DNA from: DASUBV01 sp963725175
Lineage (GTDB): Bacteria; Actinomycetota; Actinomycetes; Streptosporangiales; Streptosporangiaceae
Direction: 5' to 3'
Assembly: GCA_963725175.1 (NCBI GenBank)
Contig: CAVRXH010000006.1
Coordinates: 1,612,001-1,676,000, forward strand
Length of the DNA stretch: 64,000 nucleotides
A model generated the notes under the pieces. That model did not search any database and had not been told where the DNA came from. It saw nothing but the letters and a program-made list of their open reading frames with translations. Below are positions 21,596 to 29,270 of this stretch, piece after piece. A program made the position numbers and the translations under genes. Each line of letters opens with the position of its first letter. The first letter of the stretch is position 1.

Positions 21596-22890
21596 ATCAC
21601 CGTGCCGCCGCCGGTGACGTTCCAGATGTCGGCCACCGGCTTGCTGGTGCGCAGCGCCCGGTACTGCGGGTGCGGCGCCGCGATCACCAGCAGGTCGGCG
21701 CGGTCCAGCACCTCCGCCAGCGGGCGCAGGGCGGGATCGCTGGTGACGCAGGGATCGGTGCAGAGCACCGCGCCCGCCTCGAACGCCAGGATCCGGCGCA
21801 GCTTGTACGACAGGCTCGACCTGGTGTCATCGGAACCGCCCTTGAACGCCATGCCGAGAATGCCGACCGTCATCGAGGCCAGGTCGTAGCGCTGCCGCAG
21901 GCGGTGCGCGACATACAGCGGCATGCCCTCGTTGACGGCCATCGCCGCGTGTCCCAGCGGGAAGTTGTTCTGGTTGTAGGCGGCGAGCTGCATGGTGTCC
22001 TTGAGCAGGCACGGTCCCGCCGCGAACCCGGCGGCGGGCATGTCAGCGGCCCTCGGGTAGTCGGCGGCCAGGCCCTGCCTGATGCGCTCGAAGTCCAGCC
22101 CCTGGTCGTTGGCCATCATGTAGAGCTGGTTGGCGGTGGCGAACTTCAGGTACCGCCAGACGTTGGTGAACAGCTTGGCCAGCTCCGCCTCCTCTGGCGA
22201 CATGACCACCAGCTTGCTGGTCAGCCGGGCGAACAGCGCGCTGGCCCTGTCGGCGGCGCGCGGCGTCCGCGCGGAGATGATCTGCGGCAGCTCGAACAGC
22301 TCGGTCATCGCGCTGCCCTCGGCGATCCGTTCCGGGCAGAACGCCACGTCCACGTCGAGGCCGAGGCCCGCGATCATCTTCTCGACCTTCGCGGTGACGC
22401 CGGGGAACACGGTGCTGCGCAGCACCAGGAGCTGGCCGGCCCGGAGCTGGCCCGCGCAGCCGCCGAGCGCGTTCGGCACCGCGTCCTGGTCCGGGCTGAG
22501 GTACTCATCCACCGGCGTGCCGATCACCACGATGACGTGCTCGGCGCGGGCCGTGATCGCCGCGTCGGCGCTGGCGGTCAGCCGCCCGGCCGCCACCGCG
22601 CGGGCCAGCGCCGGCCGGGCGCCCGGCTCGGCGAACGGCAGCTCCGCCGCGCCGACCGCCGCCACCGCGGCGGCGTCGATGTCGTAGATGCCCACGCGCG
22701 CGCCCCGGCCGGCGAAGGCGATGGCCAGCGGCAGCCCGACATGCCCGCAGCCGCCGATCACCACGACATCCAGGTCGAAGTCCGTGCCGTGGCGCGGCGC
22801 CGGCACCCGCGCCGGGCCGGCTCGTAACAGATCAGCGATCAATCGGTTGCTGACCGTAACCACCTCCGGGCATGACGGAGCGCTGCTCAC
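21592..22890 (-). CDS. Nucleotide-sugar dehydrogenase (UDP-ManNAc/Glc type)
   Basis: 432 aa. Two-step NAD-dependent oxidation of a nucleotide sugar to the uronic acid. N-terminal Rossmann 'VVVIGGCGHVGLPLAIAFAGRGARV', 'VIVVIGTPVDEYLSP', 'LVLRSTVFPGVT', the catalytic Cys in 'AAGPCLLKDTMQL' (the variant seen in WecC/TviB-like enzymes rather than GGxCLPKD), and C-terminal 'ILGMAFKGGSDDTRSSLSYKL'. First gene of the operon with a glycosyltransferase and an epimerase; distinct from the UDP-glucose 6-dehydrogenase at 52.4 kb. Start at 22890 gives ~38 residues before the Rossmann fold; a later start is possible. Confidence 0.87.
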   Translation of the reverse strand: MSSAPSCPEVVTVSNRLIADLLRAGPARVPAPRHGTDFDLDVVVIGGCGHVGLPLAIAFAGRGARVGIYDIDAAAVAAVGAAELPFAEPGARPALARAVAAGRLTASADAAITARAEHVIVVIGTPVDEYLSPDQDAVPNALGGCAGQLRAGQLLVLRSTVFPGVTAKVEKMIAGLGLDVDVAFCPERIAEGSAMTELFELPQIISARTPRAADRASALFARLTSKLVVMSPEEAELAKLFTNVWRYLKFATANQLYMMANDQGLDFERIRQGLAADYPRAADMPAAGFAAGPCLLKDTMQLAAYNQNNFPLGHAAMAVNEGMPLYVAHRLRQRYDLASMTVGILGMAFKGGSDDTRSSLSYKLRRILAFEAGAVLCTDPCVTSDPALRPLAEVLDRADLLVIAAPHPQYRALRTSKPVADIWNVTGGGTVI

Positions 22891-22959
22891 GAACTCCTGG
22901 CGCTGGCGAGTGGCGGCGTCGCTGGCCTGCCCGCTACCCGGCCTCCCCCGGCACCGCGC

Positions 22960-23955
22960 TCAGCCGGTGACCGGCGCGAAGTCCGGGGCCTCCTCGATGT
23001 CCGCGCTCAGCCCGGCCCGGAAGGCCCGGCGGCCGAGCACCAGCACATAGCCGAGGAACCCGGCCTCGGCACACGCCCCGATCAGGATGCGCGCCCAGGC
23101 GGGCAGGCCGGACGGCGTGACGAACGCCTCGATGACCCCCGAAACCCCCAGCACCACGATCATCGCGATGGCGATCGTGATCGTCGCCCTGCCCTCCTCG
23201 GCCAGCGCGCGGGAACGAGGCCGAGGCCCAGGGTCGACGATGGCCCAGCCTAGCCGCAGGCCCGCCGCGGCGGACAGGAACACCGCAGACAGCTCCAGCA
23301 TCCCGTGCGGCGCGATGAGCACGAAGAACTCGGCTGCCTTGCCGTGCCCGACCATCAGGCCGCCGTCGATGCCGAGGTTGAGGCCGTTCTCCAGCAGGAC
23401 GAACAGTGTCGGGATGCCGAGCAGCACGCCGAAGATCAGCGCCTCGGCGGCCACCCAGACGTTGTTACTCCACACCTTGAACGCGAACGCGGGCGCGGCG
23501 TACTGCGAGTAGTAGCCGCGGAACTGATGATTGACCAGGCTGGCGACCTGCGACTTGGACAGCAGGCTCGCCTGCACCGCCGGCGACCTGGCGATCCACC
23601 AGCCCGAGACGAGCGCGAGCAGCAGCGACGCGACCGCCGTGCCGAGCCACCACCAGCGCATCCGGTAGGCCATCAGCGGGACCGACACGGCCGCGAAAGC
23701 GCCGATGCCGCGCCAGGCCGGGACGTGCGCGCCGCCGATCGCCGCGCGGGCCCGCGCCAGCCGGGACGACAGCCGCCCGGTCAGCGCCGGGTCGTGACCG
23801 CCGCTGCGCAGTTCCGACAGGTGCGTGGTGACCTGCTGATAGCTGCTGACCAGCTCGTCGACCTCGGCACCGGACAACCGCCCGCGCCGCCGGACGAGCC
23901 GGTCCAGGCGATCCCACTCCGCCTGATGAGCCGCGACGAACGCGTCAACGTCCAC
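22960..23955 (-). CDS. SpoIIM-family (stage II sporulation M-like) membrane protein
   Basis: 331 aa. Cytoplasmic N-terminal coiled region ('DAFVAAHQAEWDRLDRLVRRRGRLSGAEVDELVSSYQQ', positions 23830-23950) followed by five or six membrane helices and the SpoIIM signature 'APHGMLELSAVFLSAAAGLRLGWA'. In Bacillus SpoIIM belongs to the DMP engulfment complex; in actinobacteria the homologue is conserved beside an RDD protein and its role is unknown. ATG at 23955; divergent from the RDD gene. Confidence 0.9.
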   Translation of the reverse strand: MDVDAFVAAHQAEWDRLDRLVRRRGRLSGAEVDELVSSYQQVTTHLSELRSGGHDPALTGRLSSRLARARAAIGGAHVPAWRGIGAFAAVSVPLMAYRMRWWWLGTAVASLLLALVSGWWIARSPAVQASLLSKSQVASLVNHQFRGYYSQYAAPAFAFKVWSNNVWVAAEALIFGVLLGIPTLFVLLENGLNLGIDGGLMVGHGKAAEFFVLIAPHGMLELSAVFLSAAAGLRLGWAIVDPGPRPRSRALAEEGRATITIAIAMIVVLGVSGVIEAFVTPSGLPAWARILIGACAEAGFLGYVLVLGRRAFRAGLSADIEEAPDFAPVTG

Positions 23956-24058
23956 GGGAGGAGACTACTGTGCCACGGCCGATAGCCTGGGCTCGATACC
24001 GGGCCAGGGCCAGGGGCCGCGGGCCAGGGCGCGGGCCGCGGGCGGCGGGAGGCACGCA

Positions 24059-25084
24059 GTGACCGAAGTGGTGACCGGTGAGGCCGTCATCCTCGACCTG
24101 CAGGTGGCGCGGTTCCCGAGCCGGATCGCCGCCGTGCTTCTCGACATGCTCGTCCAGGTCGTGGTGCTGATCGCCATCACCATCGGGGCGCTCAAGGCAG
24201 CCGGGCACGCGGACAGCGCCGCCGTCGCCGGGATCACGCTCAGCGCCTACGTCGTGGTCGTGGTCGGCTACAGCACCGCGTTCGAGACGCTGACCAGGGG
24301 AAAGACGCTCGGCAAGATGGCCCTGGGCCTGCGCGTGGTCAGCGATGACGGCAGCCCGGTCCGGTTCCGCCAGGCGCTGATCAGGGCACTGACCGGGGCC
24401 ATCGAGATCTGGAGCCTGATCGGGGCGCCGGTCGGCCTGATCACCTCACTGGTCTCAGAGAAGGGCAAGCGGCTCGGTGACATGTTCGCCGGGACGTACG
24501 TGATCCAGGAGCGGGCGGCGCATCGGCCCATGCTCCCTCCTGAGTTCGCCGTAGTGCCGCCGCCGCTGGCGGGCTGGGCGCGGGCCGCGCAGGTTTCCGG
24601 GCTGAACGACCGGGACGCGGAGGCGGCGGACAGCTACCTGCGGCGGCTGCGCCAGCTATCGCCCGCGGCCAGCGCGGAGCTGGGGCTGCGGATCGCCACG
24701 GCGGTCGCCGGCCAGGTCAGCCCGCCGCCACCGCCGGGCACGCCGCCCGCTGCCTACCTGGCCGCCGTCCTGGCGGTCCGCCGCGAGCGCGAGCACGCCA
24801 GGCTCGGCATCCGGCCGACGGTACCGGGAGCGGCCGGCCCGGCCGTACCGCCGCAGCCCGTGCCGCCGCAGCCCGTGCAGTGGTCACCGGGGCAGCCGGG
24901 TTCCACCGCCCCAGGCTGGGGCCAGCCGGGTTCCACCGCGCCGGGCTGGGCGCTGCCGGGTGAAGCTCCCCCGGCAGCGGGCGCCGCACCCGCGCCGGCG
25001 GAGCCGGGCCCGGCCAGTCCCGAGGCAGCCCCGCGGGCCGAGCCCGGCGATGCCCGGCCCGTCGGCTTCGTCCCGCCCGCCTAG
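24059..25084 (+). CDS. RDD-family membrane protein
   Basis: 341 aa. GTG start at 24059. RDD domain: 'ARFPSRIAAVLLDMLVQVVVLIAITI' (first Arg and Asp), 'YSTAFETLTRGKTLGKMALGLRVVSDDG', 'GTYVIQERA'. Three or four membrane helices, then a long Pro/Ala-rich cytoplasmic tail with repeats 'QPGSTAPGWG'. Function unknown; paired divergently with spoIIM as in Streptomyces. A 41-bp segment of this gene (24258-24298) recurs imperfectly at 25635-25675. Confidence 0.9.
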   Translation: MTEVVTGEAVILDLQVARFPSRIAAVLLDMLVQVVVLIAITIGALKAAGHADSAAVAGITLSAYVVVVVGYSTAFETLTRGKTLGKMALGLRVVSDDGSPVRFRQALIRALTGAIEIWSLIGAPVGLITSLVSEKGKRLGDMFAGTYVIQERAAHRPMLPPEFAVVPPPLAGWARAAQVSGLNDRDAEAADSYLRRLRQLSPAASAELGLRIATAVAGQVSPPPPPGTPPAAYLAAVLAVRREREHARLGIRPTVPGAAGPAVPPQPVPPQPVQWSPGQPGSTAPGWGQPGSTAPGWALPGEAPPAAGAAPAPAEPGPASPEAAPRAEPGDARPVGFVPPA

Positions 25085-25114
25085 CGCTCGGATCAACCGT
25101 AAGGAGGAAGCGGG

Positions 25115-25591
25115 ATGCGGTGCATAGCCATTTCTGGTCATCGTGGCCTGCCTGCCGGGACCGCGGGCCTGATCCGCGAGGCGATAACCGGTGCCCTGGA
25201 TGAGCAGGCCGGGCAGGTGACCGGGGTGTCGTGCCTGGCGGACGGGGCCGACCAGATCTTCGCCCGCGCGGTCCTGGAAGCCGGCGGCAGCATCGAGGCG
25301 GTCATTCCGGCCAGCCAGTACCGGGACAGCTTGCCGGCGGACTCGCTGGCAGAGTATGACGCTCTCCTGGCCCTGGCTGCCGTGGTGCACGAAATGCCGT
25401 TCCGCGAGTCCACGTCCGAGTCCCACATGGCCGCGAGCGAGTTCATGCTCGGCCGGGCCGACGAGCTATGGGCGGTCTGGGACGGAAAGGCAGCGCGCGG
25501 CTACGGCGGCACCAGCGATGTAGTCGCCCATGCCCGGACCAATGACATCCCGGTCCGGGTGTTCTGGCCCCAAGGCGCGCAGCGAGACTAG
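25115..25591 (+). CDS. Rossmann-like SLOG-type protein, function unknown
   Basis: 158 aa. 'CIAISGHRGLPAGTAGLIREA', 'VSCLADGADQIFARAVLEAGG', 'AVIPASQYRDSLP', and C-terminal 'ADELWAVWDGKAARGYGGTSDVVAHA' form the pattern of a nucleotide-binding SLOG/LOG-like fold (glycine-rich loop near the N-terminus, acidic residue in the D-G-K segment). Similar proteins are common in actinomycetes and uncharacterised. Strong ribosome binding site AAGGAGGA eight bases before ATG 25115. Sits at the left edge of the accessory island. Confidence 0.7.
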   Translation: MRCIAISGHRGLPAGTAGLIREAITGALDEQAGQVTGVSCLADGADQIFARAVLEAGGSIEAVIPASQYRDSLPADSLAEYDALLALAAVVHEMPFRESTSESHMAASEFMLGRADELWAVWDGKAARGYGGTSDVVAHARTNDIPVRVFWPQGAQRD

Positions 25592-25634
25592 CCAGCCTTT
25601 CCGCCTGCCGACCGCCCTATCGCCTCGGTCCGCA

Positions 25635-25675
25635 TCGTGGTCACCTGCAGCACCGCGTTCGAGACCCTGACCAGG
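25635..25675 (+). repeat. 41-bp imperfect duplicate of part of the RDD gene
   Basis: 37 of 41 bases match 24258-24298 inside the RDD gene, including a 28-nt block with one mismatch (begins CAGCACCGCGTTCGAGAC). In translation the copy reads 'STAFETLTR' followed by a weaker RDD-like continuation and then loses similarity. Probably a remnant of a duplicated or recombined RDD gene at the left border of the island. Confidence 0.75.
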
Positions 25676-25772
25676 AGGCGTCATTGGCCAGATCTTGCCA
25701 TCGGCCGTGCCTTCCCCGGAGTCCGCCGCTACCGGAGACTCATCCGTGGAGCGCCGAATCAGGGAGCACAAG

Positions 25773-26642
25773 GTGACACATCCGGGTGGTTCTTTTCCTG
25801 TTCCAGATACCGGCTCCTTATTATCCTGGGGTCATCGTTACCTGATGTGCCCGCCCGCTCACTTCCGTGTTTCTTACTCTATTAATCCGTGGATGGACAC
25901 GGCCGTCCCTGTTGACGAAGACCTGGCCCACGATCAGTGGGCTGGCCTGGTCCGGCTCATCCAGGGTGCCGGCGCCAAGGTCGAGACGATCGACCCGGTC
26001 GACGACCTGCCTGACATGGTATTCACCGCCAACGCGGGAATGGTTAACGGAAACGATTTCGTTTCCGCTGATATGCGCCACCCGGAGCAGCGTGATGAGG
26101 TAAAGTTTTTCCGCGCCTGGTTTTCCGACCACGGATTCCAGGTCATTGATCAGCGGCGGGGAGCGGTGCAGGAGGGCGCGGGTGATGCCCTGCCTTTCTC
26201 CGCCACGCTGCTAACCGGCCACGGCCAGCGGTCAACGGAAGCGTCGTGCTACGCGCTCGCGTCAGACAACGGACTGCGGATCCTCCCTGTCCGGCTGGTC
26301 GATCCGCGCTACTACCACCTCGACCTGGCATTCTGCCCGCTCGACGGGCGCAGCGCGATGATCGCTCCCGGCGCTCTCAGCCCGGCGGGCCGGCGGGCCA
26401 TCGCGGAACTGGTGCCGGCACCGGTGGTGCTCACGGCCGATGAAACGGCCATGTTCTGCGCGAACTCACTCGTAATCGGCCGGACGGTCATCATGCCCGC
26501 CTGCACCGCCAGGCTCGGGCGGCAGCTCGAGGAGCGCGGATTCGAGGTAGCCATCGCCAACGTCAGTGAATTTGTCAAGGGCGGCGGCGCCTGCCGGTGC
26601 CTCACGCTGGCTCTCGACGTTGTCCTGCCGCGAGCGCGCTAA
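25773..26642 (+). CDS. Amidinohydrolase: arginine dihydrolase (ArgZ/AgrE)- or DDAH-like
   Basis: 289 aa from GTG 25773, chosen because AGGGAG lies six bases upstream; the frame is open further 5'. Guanidino-group-modifying superfamily. 'YLMCPPAHFRVSYSINPWMD' and 'DLPDMVFTANAGM' (Asn about 87), 'EGAGDAL', catalytic His in 'YYHLDLAFCPL', and catalytic Cys about 276 in 'GGGACRCLTL'. The N-terminal signatures resemble the catalytic domain of cyanobacterial ArgZ/AgrE, which converts arginine directly to ornithine, CO2 and ammonia; as far as I recall an Asn at this position distinguishes that activity from dimethylarginine hydrolysis. Contains two adjacent TTA codons (25818-25823). The downstream ornithine decarboxylase supports ornithine as product. 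DDAH activity is the alternative. Confidence 0.8.
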   Translation: MTHPGGSFPVPDTGSLLSWGHRYLMCPPAHFRVSYSINPWMDTAVPVDEDLAHDQWAGLVRLIQGAGAKVETIDPVDDLPDMVFTANAGMVNGNDFVSADMRHPEQRDEVKFFRAWFSDHGFQVIDQRRGAVQEGAGDALPFSATLLTGHGQRSTEASCYALASDNGLRILPVRLVDPRYYHLDLAFCPLDGRSAMIAPGALSPAGRRAIAELVPAPVVLTADETAMFCANSLVIGRTVIMPACTARLGRQLEERGFEVAIANVSEFVKGGGACRCLTLALDVVLPRAR

Positions 26643-26697
26643 TCCTGCGTCCCGGCCAGTCCGGGCGGAACGTTTCAGCCTGAAGGAGTCCTAGCGG

Positions 26698-27858
26698 ATG
26701 ACGCCCGGCGAATGGACGCGGCATGCCGATTTCTTCCGGGACCGGAAGCTGCCTACCCCGTGCCTGCTCATCGACCTGGAGATGATCGGGTTACGGTACC
26801 GGGAGTTGCGCGAGGCGTTTCCAGCCGCCGTGGTCTTCTACGCGGTCAAGGCTAATCCTCATCCGGCCGTCATCGACAGGCTCGCCGCGCTCGGCTCGTC
26901 ATTCGACGTGGCGAGCAGGGCGGAGATAGACCTGTGCCTCGACCGGGGCGCCCCGCCCGGCAGGATCTCCTACGGAAATACCATTAAGCGGGCCGAGGAC
27001 ATCTCCTACGCGTATGGCCGTGGCATCAGGATGTTCGCATTCGACAGCGAGTGCGAGCTGCGGAAGCTTGCCGTGGCCGCCCCCGGCTCTACCGTGTGCT
27101 GCCGCGTGCTGGTGAGCAGCGAGGGCGCTCAGTGGCCGCTCGGCGGTAAGTTCGGCTGCCAGCCGGACATGGCTGTCGACCTGCTGCTCCTCGCCGCGCG
27201 GCTAGGGCTCAATCCGGCCGGCGTGTCGTTTCACGTGGGCTCCCAGCAGCTGTACCCCACGAGCTGGGAGGGCGGGATCAGCCTGGCCGCCGGGATATTC
27301 GCGGAACTCCGCCGCCAGGAGGTGACGCCGGCACTGATCAACCTGGGCGGGGGCTTCCCCGCCTGCTACGGCCCGCAGGTTCCCGGTATCGGCGAGTACG
27401 CCAAGGCCATTGACGCCACGCTGCGCGAGGCATTTCAGGCAGGCACGCCAGGCGGCGGCATGCCGCAGGTCATCATCGAGCCCGGCCGCTTCATCGCGGG
27501 CGACGCGGGGATGCTGCGGTCGCGGGTCGTGCTGATCTCACGGAAGTCCTATGCGGACGGCCATCGGTGGGTCTTCCTGGACGCCGGGCGCTTCAATGGC
27601 CTGGCCGAGACCGAGAACGAGTGCATCAGGTACCCGATAGTCACCTGCCCCCACCGGCACGGCGATGTCGGCCCGGTCATCCTGGCCGGGCCGACCTGCG
27701 ACAGCGTGGACATCCTCTACCAGAAGACGCCGTACTACCTTCCGATGTCGCTTCAGGTCGGAGATTATGTCGACTTCCTGAGCGCCGGCGCCTACACCGC
27801 GACCTACTCGTCGGTCGGATTCAACGGATTTCCGCCGCTGCCGACCTTCGTCTTCTGA
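26698..27858 (+). CDS. Ornithine decarboxylase-like, fold-type III PLP enzyme
   Basis: 386 aa. Alanine-racemase-fold decarboxylase. 'LPTPCLLIDLE' start, PLP Lys in 'VVFYAVKANPHPAVI', 'SFDVASRAEIDL', 'YGNTIKRAEDISYAYGRGI', 'SFHVGSQQLYPTSWE', glycine loop 'INLGGGFPACY', phosphate contact 'IIEPGRFIAGDAG', and the active-site 'GPTCDSVDILY' (Cys-Asp pair contributed across the dimer). Length and the absence of an LysA-type domain favour ornithine (or lysine/diaminobutyrate) as substrate, giving putrescine. 55 bp after the amidinohydrolase, same strand. One TTA codon (26791). The 3' end overlaps the convergent transporter by 55 bp. Confidence 0.88.
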   Translation: MTPGEWTRHADFFRDRKLPTPCLLIDLEMIGLRYRELREAFPAAVVFYAVKANPHPAVIDRLAALGSSFDVASRAEIDLCLDRGAPPGRISYGNTIKRAEDISYAYGRGIRMFAFDSECELRKLAVAAPGSTVCCRVLVSSEGAQWPLGGKFGCQPDMAVDLLLLAARLGLNPAGVSFHVGSQQLYPTSWEGGISLAAGIFAELRRQEVTPALINLGGGFPACYGPQVPGIGEYAKAIDATLREAFQAGTPGGGMPQVIIEPGRFIAGDAGMLRSRVVLISRKSYADGHRWVFLDAGRFNGLAETENECIRYPIVTCPHRHGDVGPVILAGPTCDSVDILYQKTPYYLPMSLQVGDYVDFLSAGAYTATYSSVGFNGFPPLPTFVF

Positions 27859-29078
27859 CCACGCGCCTGGCGCGTCACGCCTCTCCGGTGGTCGGCGAGC
27901 AGCACGAAGGCAGCCGCGGCGAACGCGATCGCGATGGACTCCGGCAGTGCCGATGCGCCGACGGCGTGCATCAGGAAGCCGATGATGGCCGGGCCGGTGA
28001 CCGAGCCGATGGAGTAGGCGACCGTGAAGCCCGAGGCGACTGTCGAGAGCCTGGTGCCGGTGAAATTCGTCCCCATCAGGACGGTCAGCAGCGTGTACAG
28101 GCTGCAGATCGTGCCCCCGAGGGCGAAGCTGACGATCAGCAGGCCCCAGGTACTCGACCCCGCCAGCGGGAGCACGCAGGCGGCCAGGGCGGCGGCGAGC
28201 ATCGTGCCGATGATGACGCTCGCCCGGCGATACCGGTCGGCTAGCCAGCCCAGCACGAGGACGAGGACGGCCTCTCCGGCACTGAACGCGGCCACCAGGC
28301 GCGCCGAGGCCGCCACGCTGAGCCCGTGACTGAGCCCGTAGAGCGGAAGCAGCCCGAGCATGGAGGCGTCGCCGAAGCCGGAGATGAACCCCGCGATTAG
28401 CAAGGGACGGGCGACGGTGACGGCCCGGCGCAGCGTGTGCGTAGCCGGTTCCTCATCCAGTCCCCGCGATGCGGGGCGCCGAAGGCACGCCGCCACGAGC
28501 ACCCCGGCAGCGAGTGGCACGAAGGCCGTGAGCACGGCAGCCTGGCTCGATACCCCGAACAGGCCGAGCGCGAGCGGGCCGAGGAATTCACAGCAGGCGT
28601 AGACCGCACCGGAGATGCCCAGGATGAGGCCGCGGCGCCGGTTGCTGACGACGGCGTTGAGCCATATCTCGGTGGTCGTCCAGACACTCGCGACAATCGT
28701 CCCGAGCACGAACCGCGCCAGGAACCACACGATGACCACTTGGCTCAGGAGCAGGACCCCGAAGCAGGCCCCTGCCAGGGCGAACTGAATGATCCCGATG
28801 GTCCGCAGGCCGAAGCGGGCCAGCAGCCTGGGCAGGAACGGGCCGAGAAAGATAATCCCGATGCATGCTATGGACGAGTTAAGCCCGATAAGGCCGGATG
28901 TCAGGCCTAGCCGGTGCAGGGATAGCGAGAAATACGGATATGAAAAGCCGTAGACGAACGCCTCCGCCCCCATGAGAAGCAGGACGCCTACGACTGCGAC
29001 ATTGGGCCTGTCCCGCCGCGTGCCTGGCGGGTCCGGCGGGTCCCGCGGGTCCGCCACCCGCCTCCCCGTCGTGACCAT
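27804..29078 (-). CDS. MFS transporter of the island
   Basis: 424 aa, about twelve membrane helices ('VAVVGVLLLMGAEAFVYGFSYPYFSL' first). Motif-A-like loop 'GPFLPRLLARFGLRTIG' after helix 2 and its repeat 'LGWLADRYRRASVIIG' in the second half; YcaD/purine-efflux-like family. Substrate unknown; with polyamine genes on both sides, export of a polyamine product or uptake of a precursor is plausible. ATG at 29078 has no ribosome binding site, and the upstream TTGACA lies so close that the transcript may be leaderless. Divergent from homospermidine synthase across the operator at 29094-29136; overlaps the decarboxylase 3' end. Confidence 0.85.
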   Translation of the reverse strand: MVTTGRRVADPRDPPDPPGTRRDRPNVAVVGVLLLMGAEAFVYGFSYPYFSLSLHRLGLTSGLIGLNSSIACIGIIFLGPFLPRLLARFGLRTIGIIQFALAGACFGVLLLSQVVIVWFLARFVLGTIVASVWTTTEIWLNAVVSNRRRGLILGISGAVYACCEFLGPLALGLFGVSSQAAVLTAFVPLAAGVLVAACLRRPASRGLDEEPATHTLRRAVTVARPLLIAGFISGFGDASMLGLLPLYGLSHGLSVAASARLVAAFSAGEAVLVLVLGWLADRYRRASVIIGTMLAAALAACVLPLAGSSTWGLLIVSFALGGTICSLYTLLTVLMGTNFTGTRLSTVASGFTVAYSIGSVTGPAIIGFLMHAVGASALPESIAIAFAAAAFVLLADHRRGVTRQARGQKTKVGSGGNPLNPTDE

Positions 29079-29093
29079 GAAACCCAGCTTTGA

Positions 29094-29136
29094 TGGTCAC
29101 GGGTGACCTGTCAAGTGCGGTTACTGGTCACCCGCC
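29094..29136. promoter_or_regulatory. 43-bp operator-like block, copy 1 (MFS/HSS divergent promoter)
   Basis: Ungapped 30/43 match to 33739-33781. Conserved parts: TGGTCACG, then the inverted repeat TGAC-NN-GTCAA, then GGTCACCCG; the positions between these blocks vary. On the minus strand the TTGACA inside the inverted repeat (29114-29109) could be the -35 of the MFS gene. Pattern of conserved half-sites with variable spacers suggests a regulator site shared by two divergent promoters of the island. Confidence 0.7.
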
Positions 29137-29270
29137 AGCGGACTCCGCCCGTACGGCCCGTGCTCGCACCCGCCGCGTGCTCCGTAATAGCGCGACGATA
29201 GCTTCTGGATACGCCTGGCATGTGTACTTATGTGAGTACACGCCCGCGCCTATCGTATTGGTGGTGGAAT

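Noticed and set aside
25637..25885. Second RDD gene
   Set aside because: Only ~17 codons resemble RDD; the rest overlaps the amidinohydrolase in another frame.
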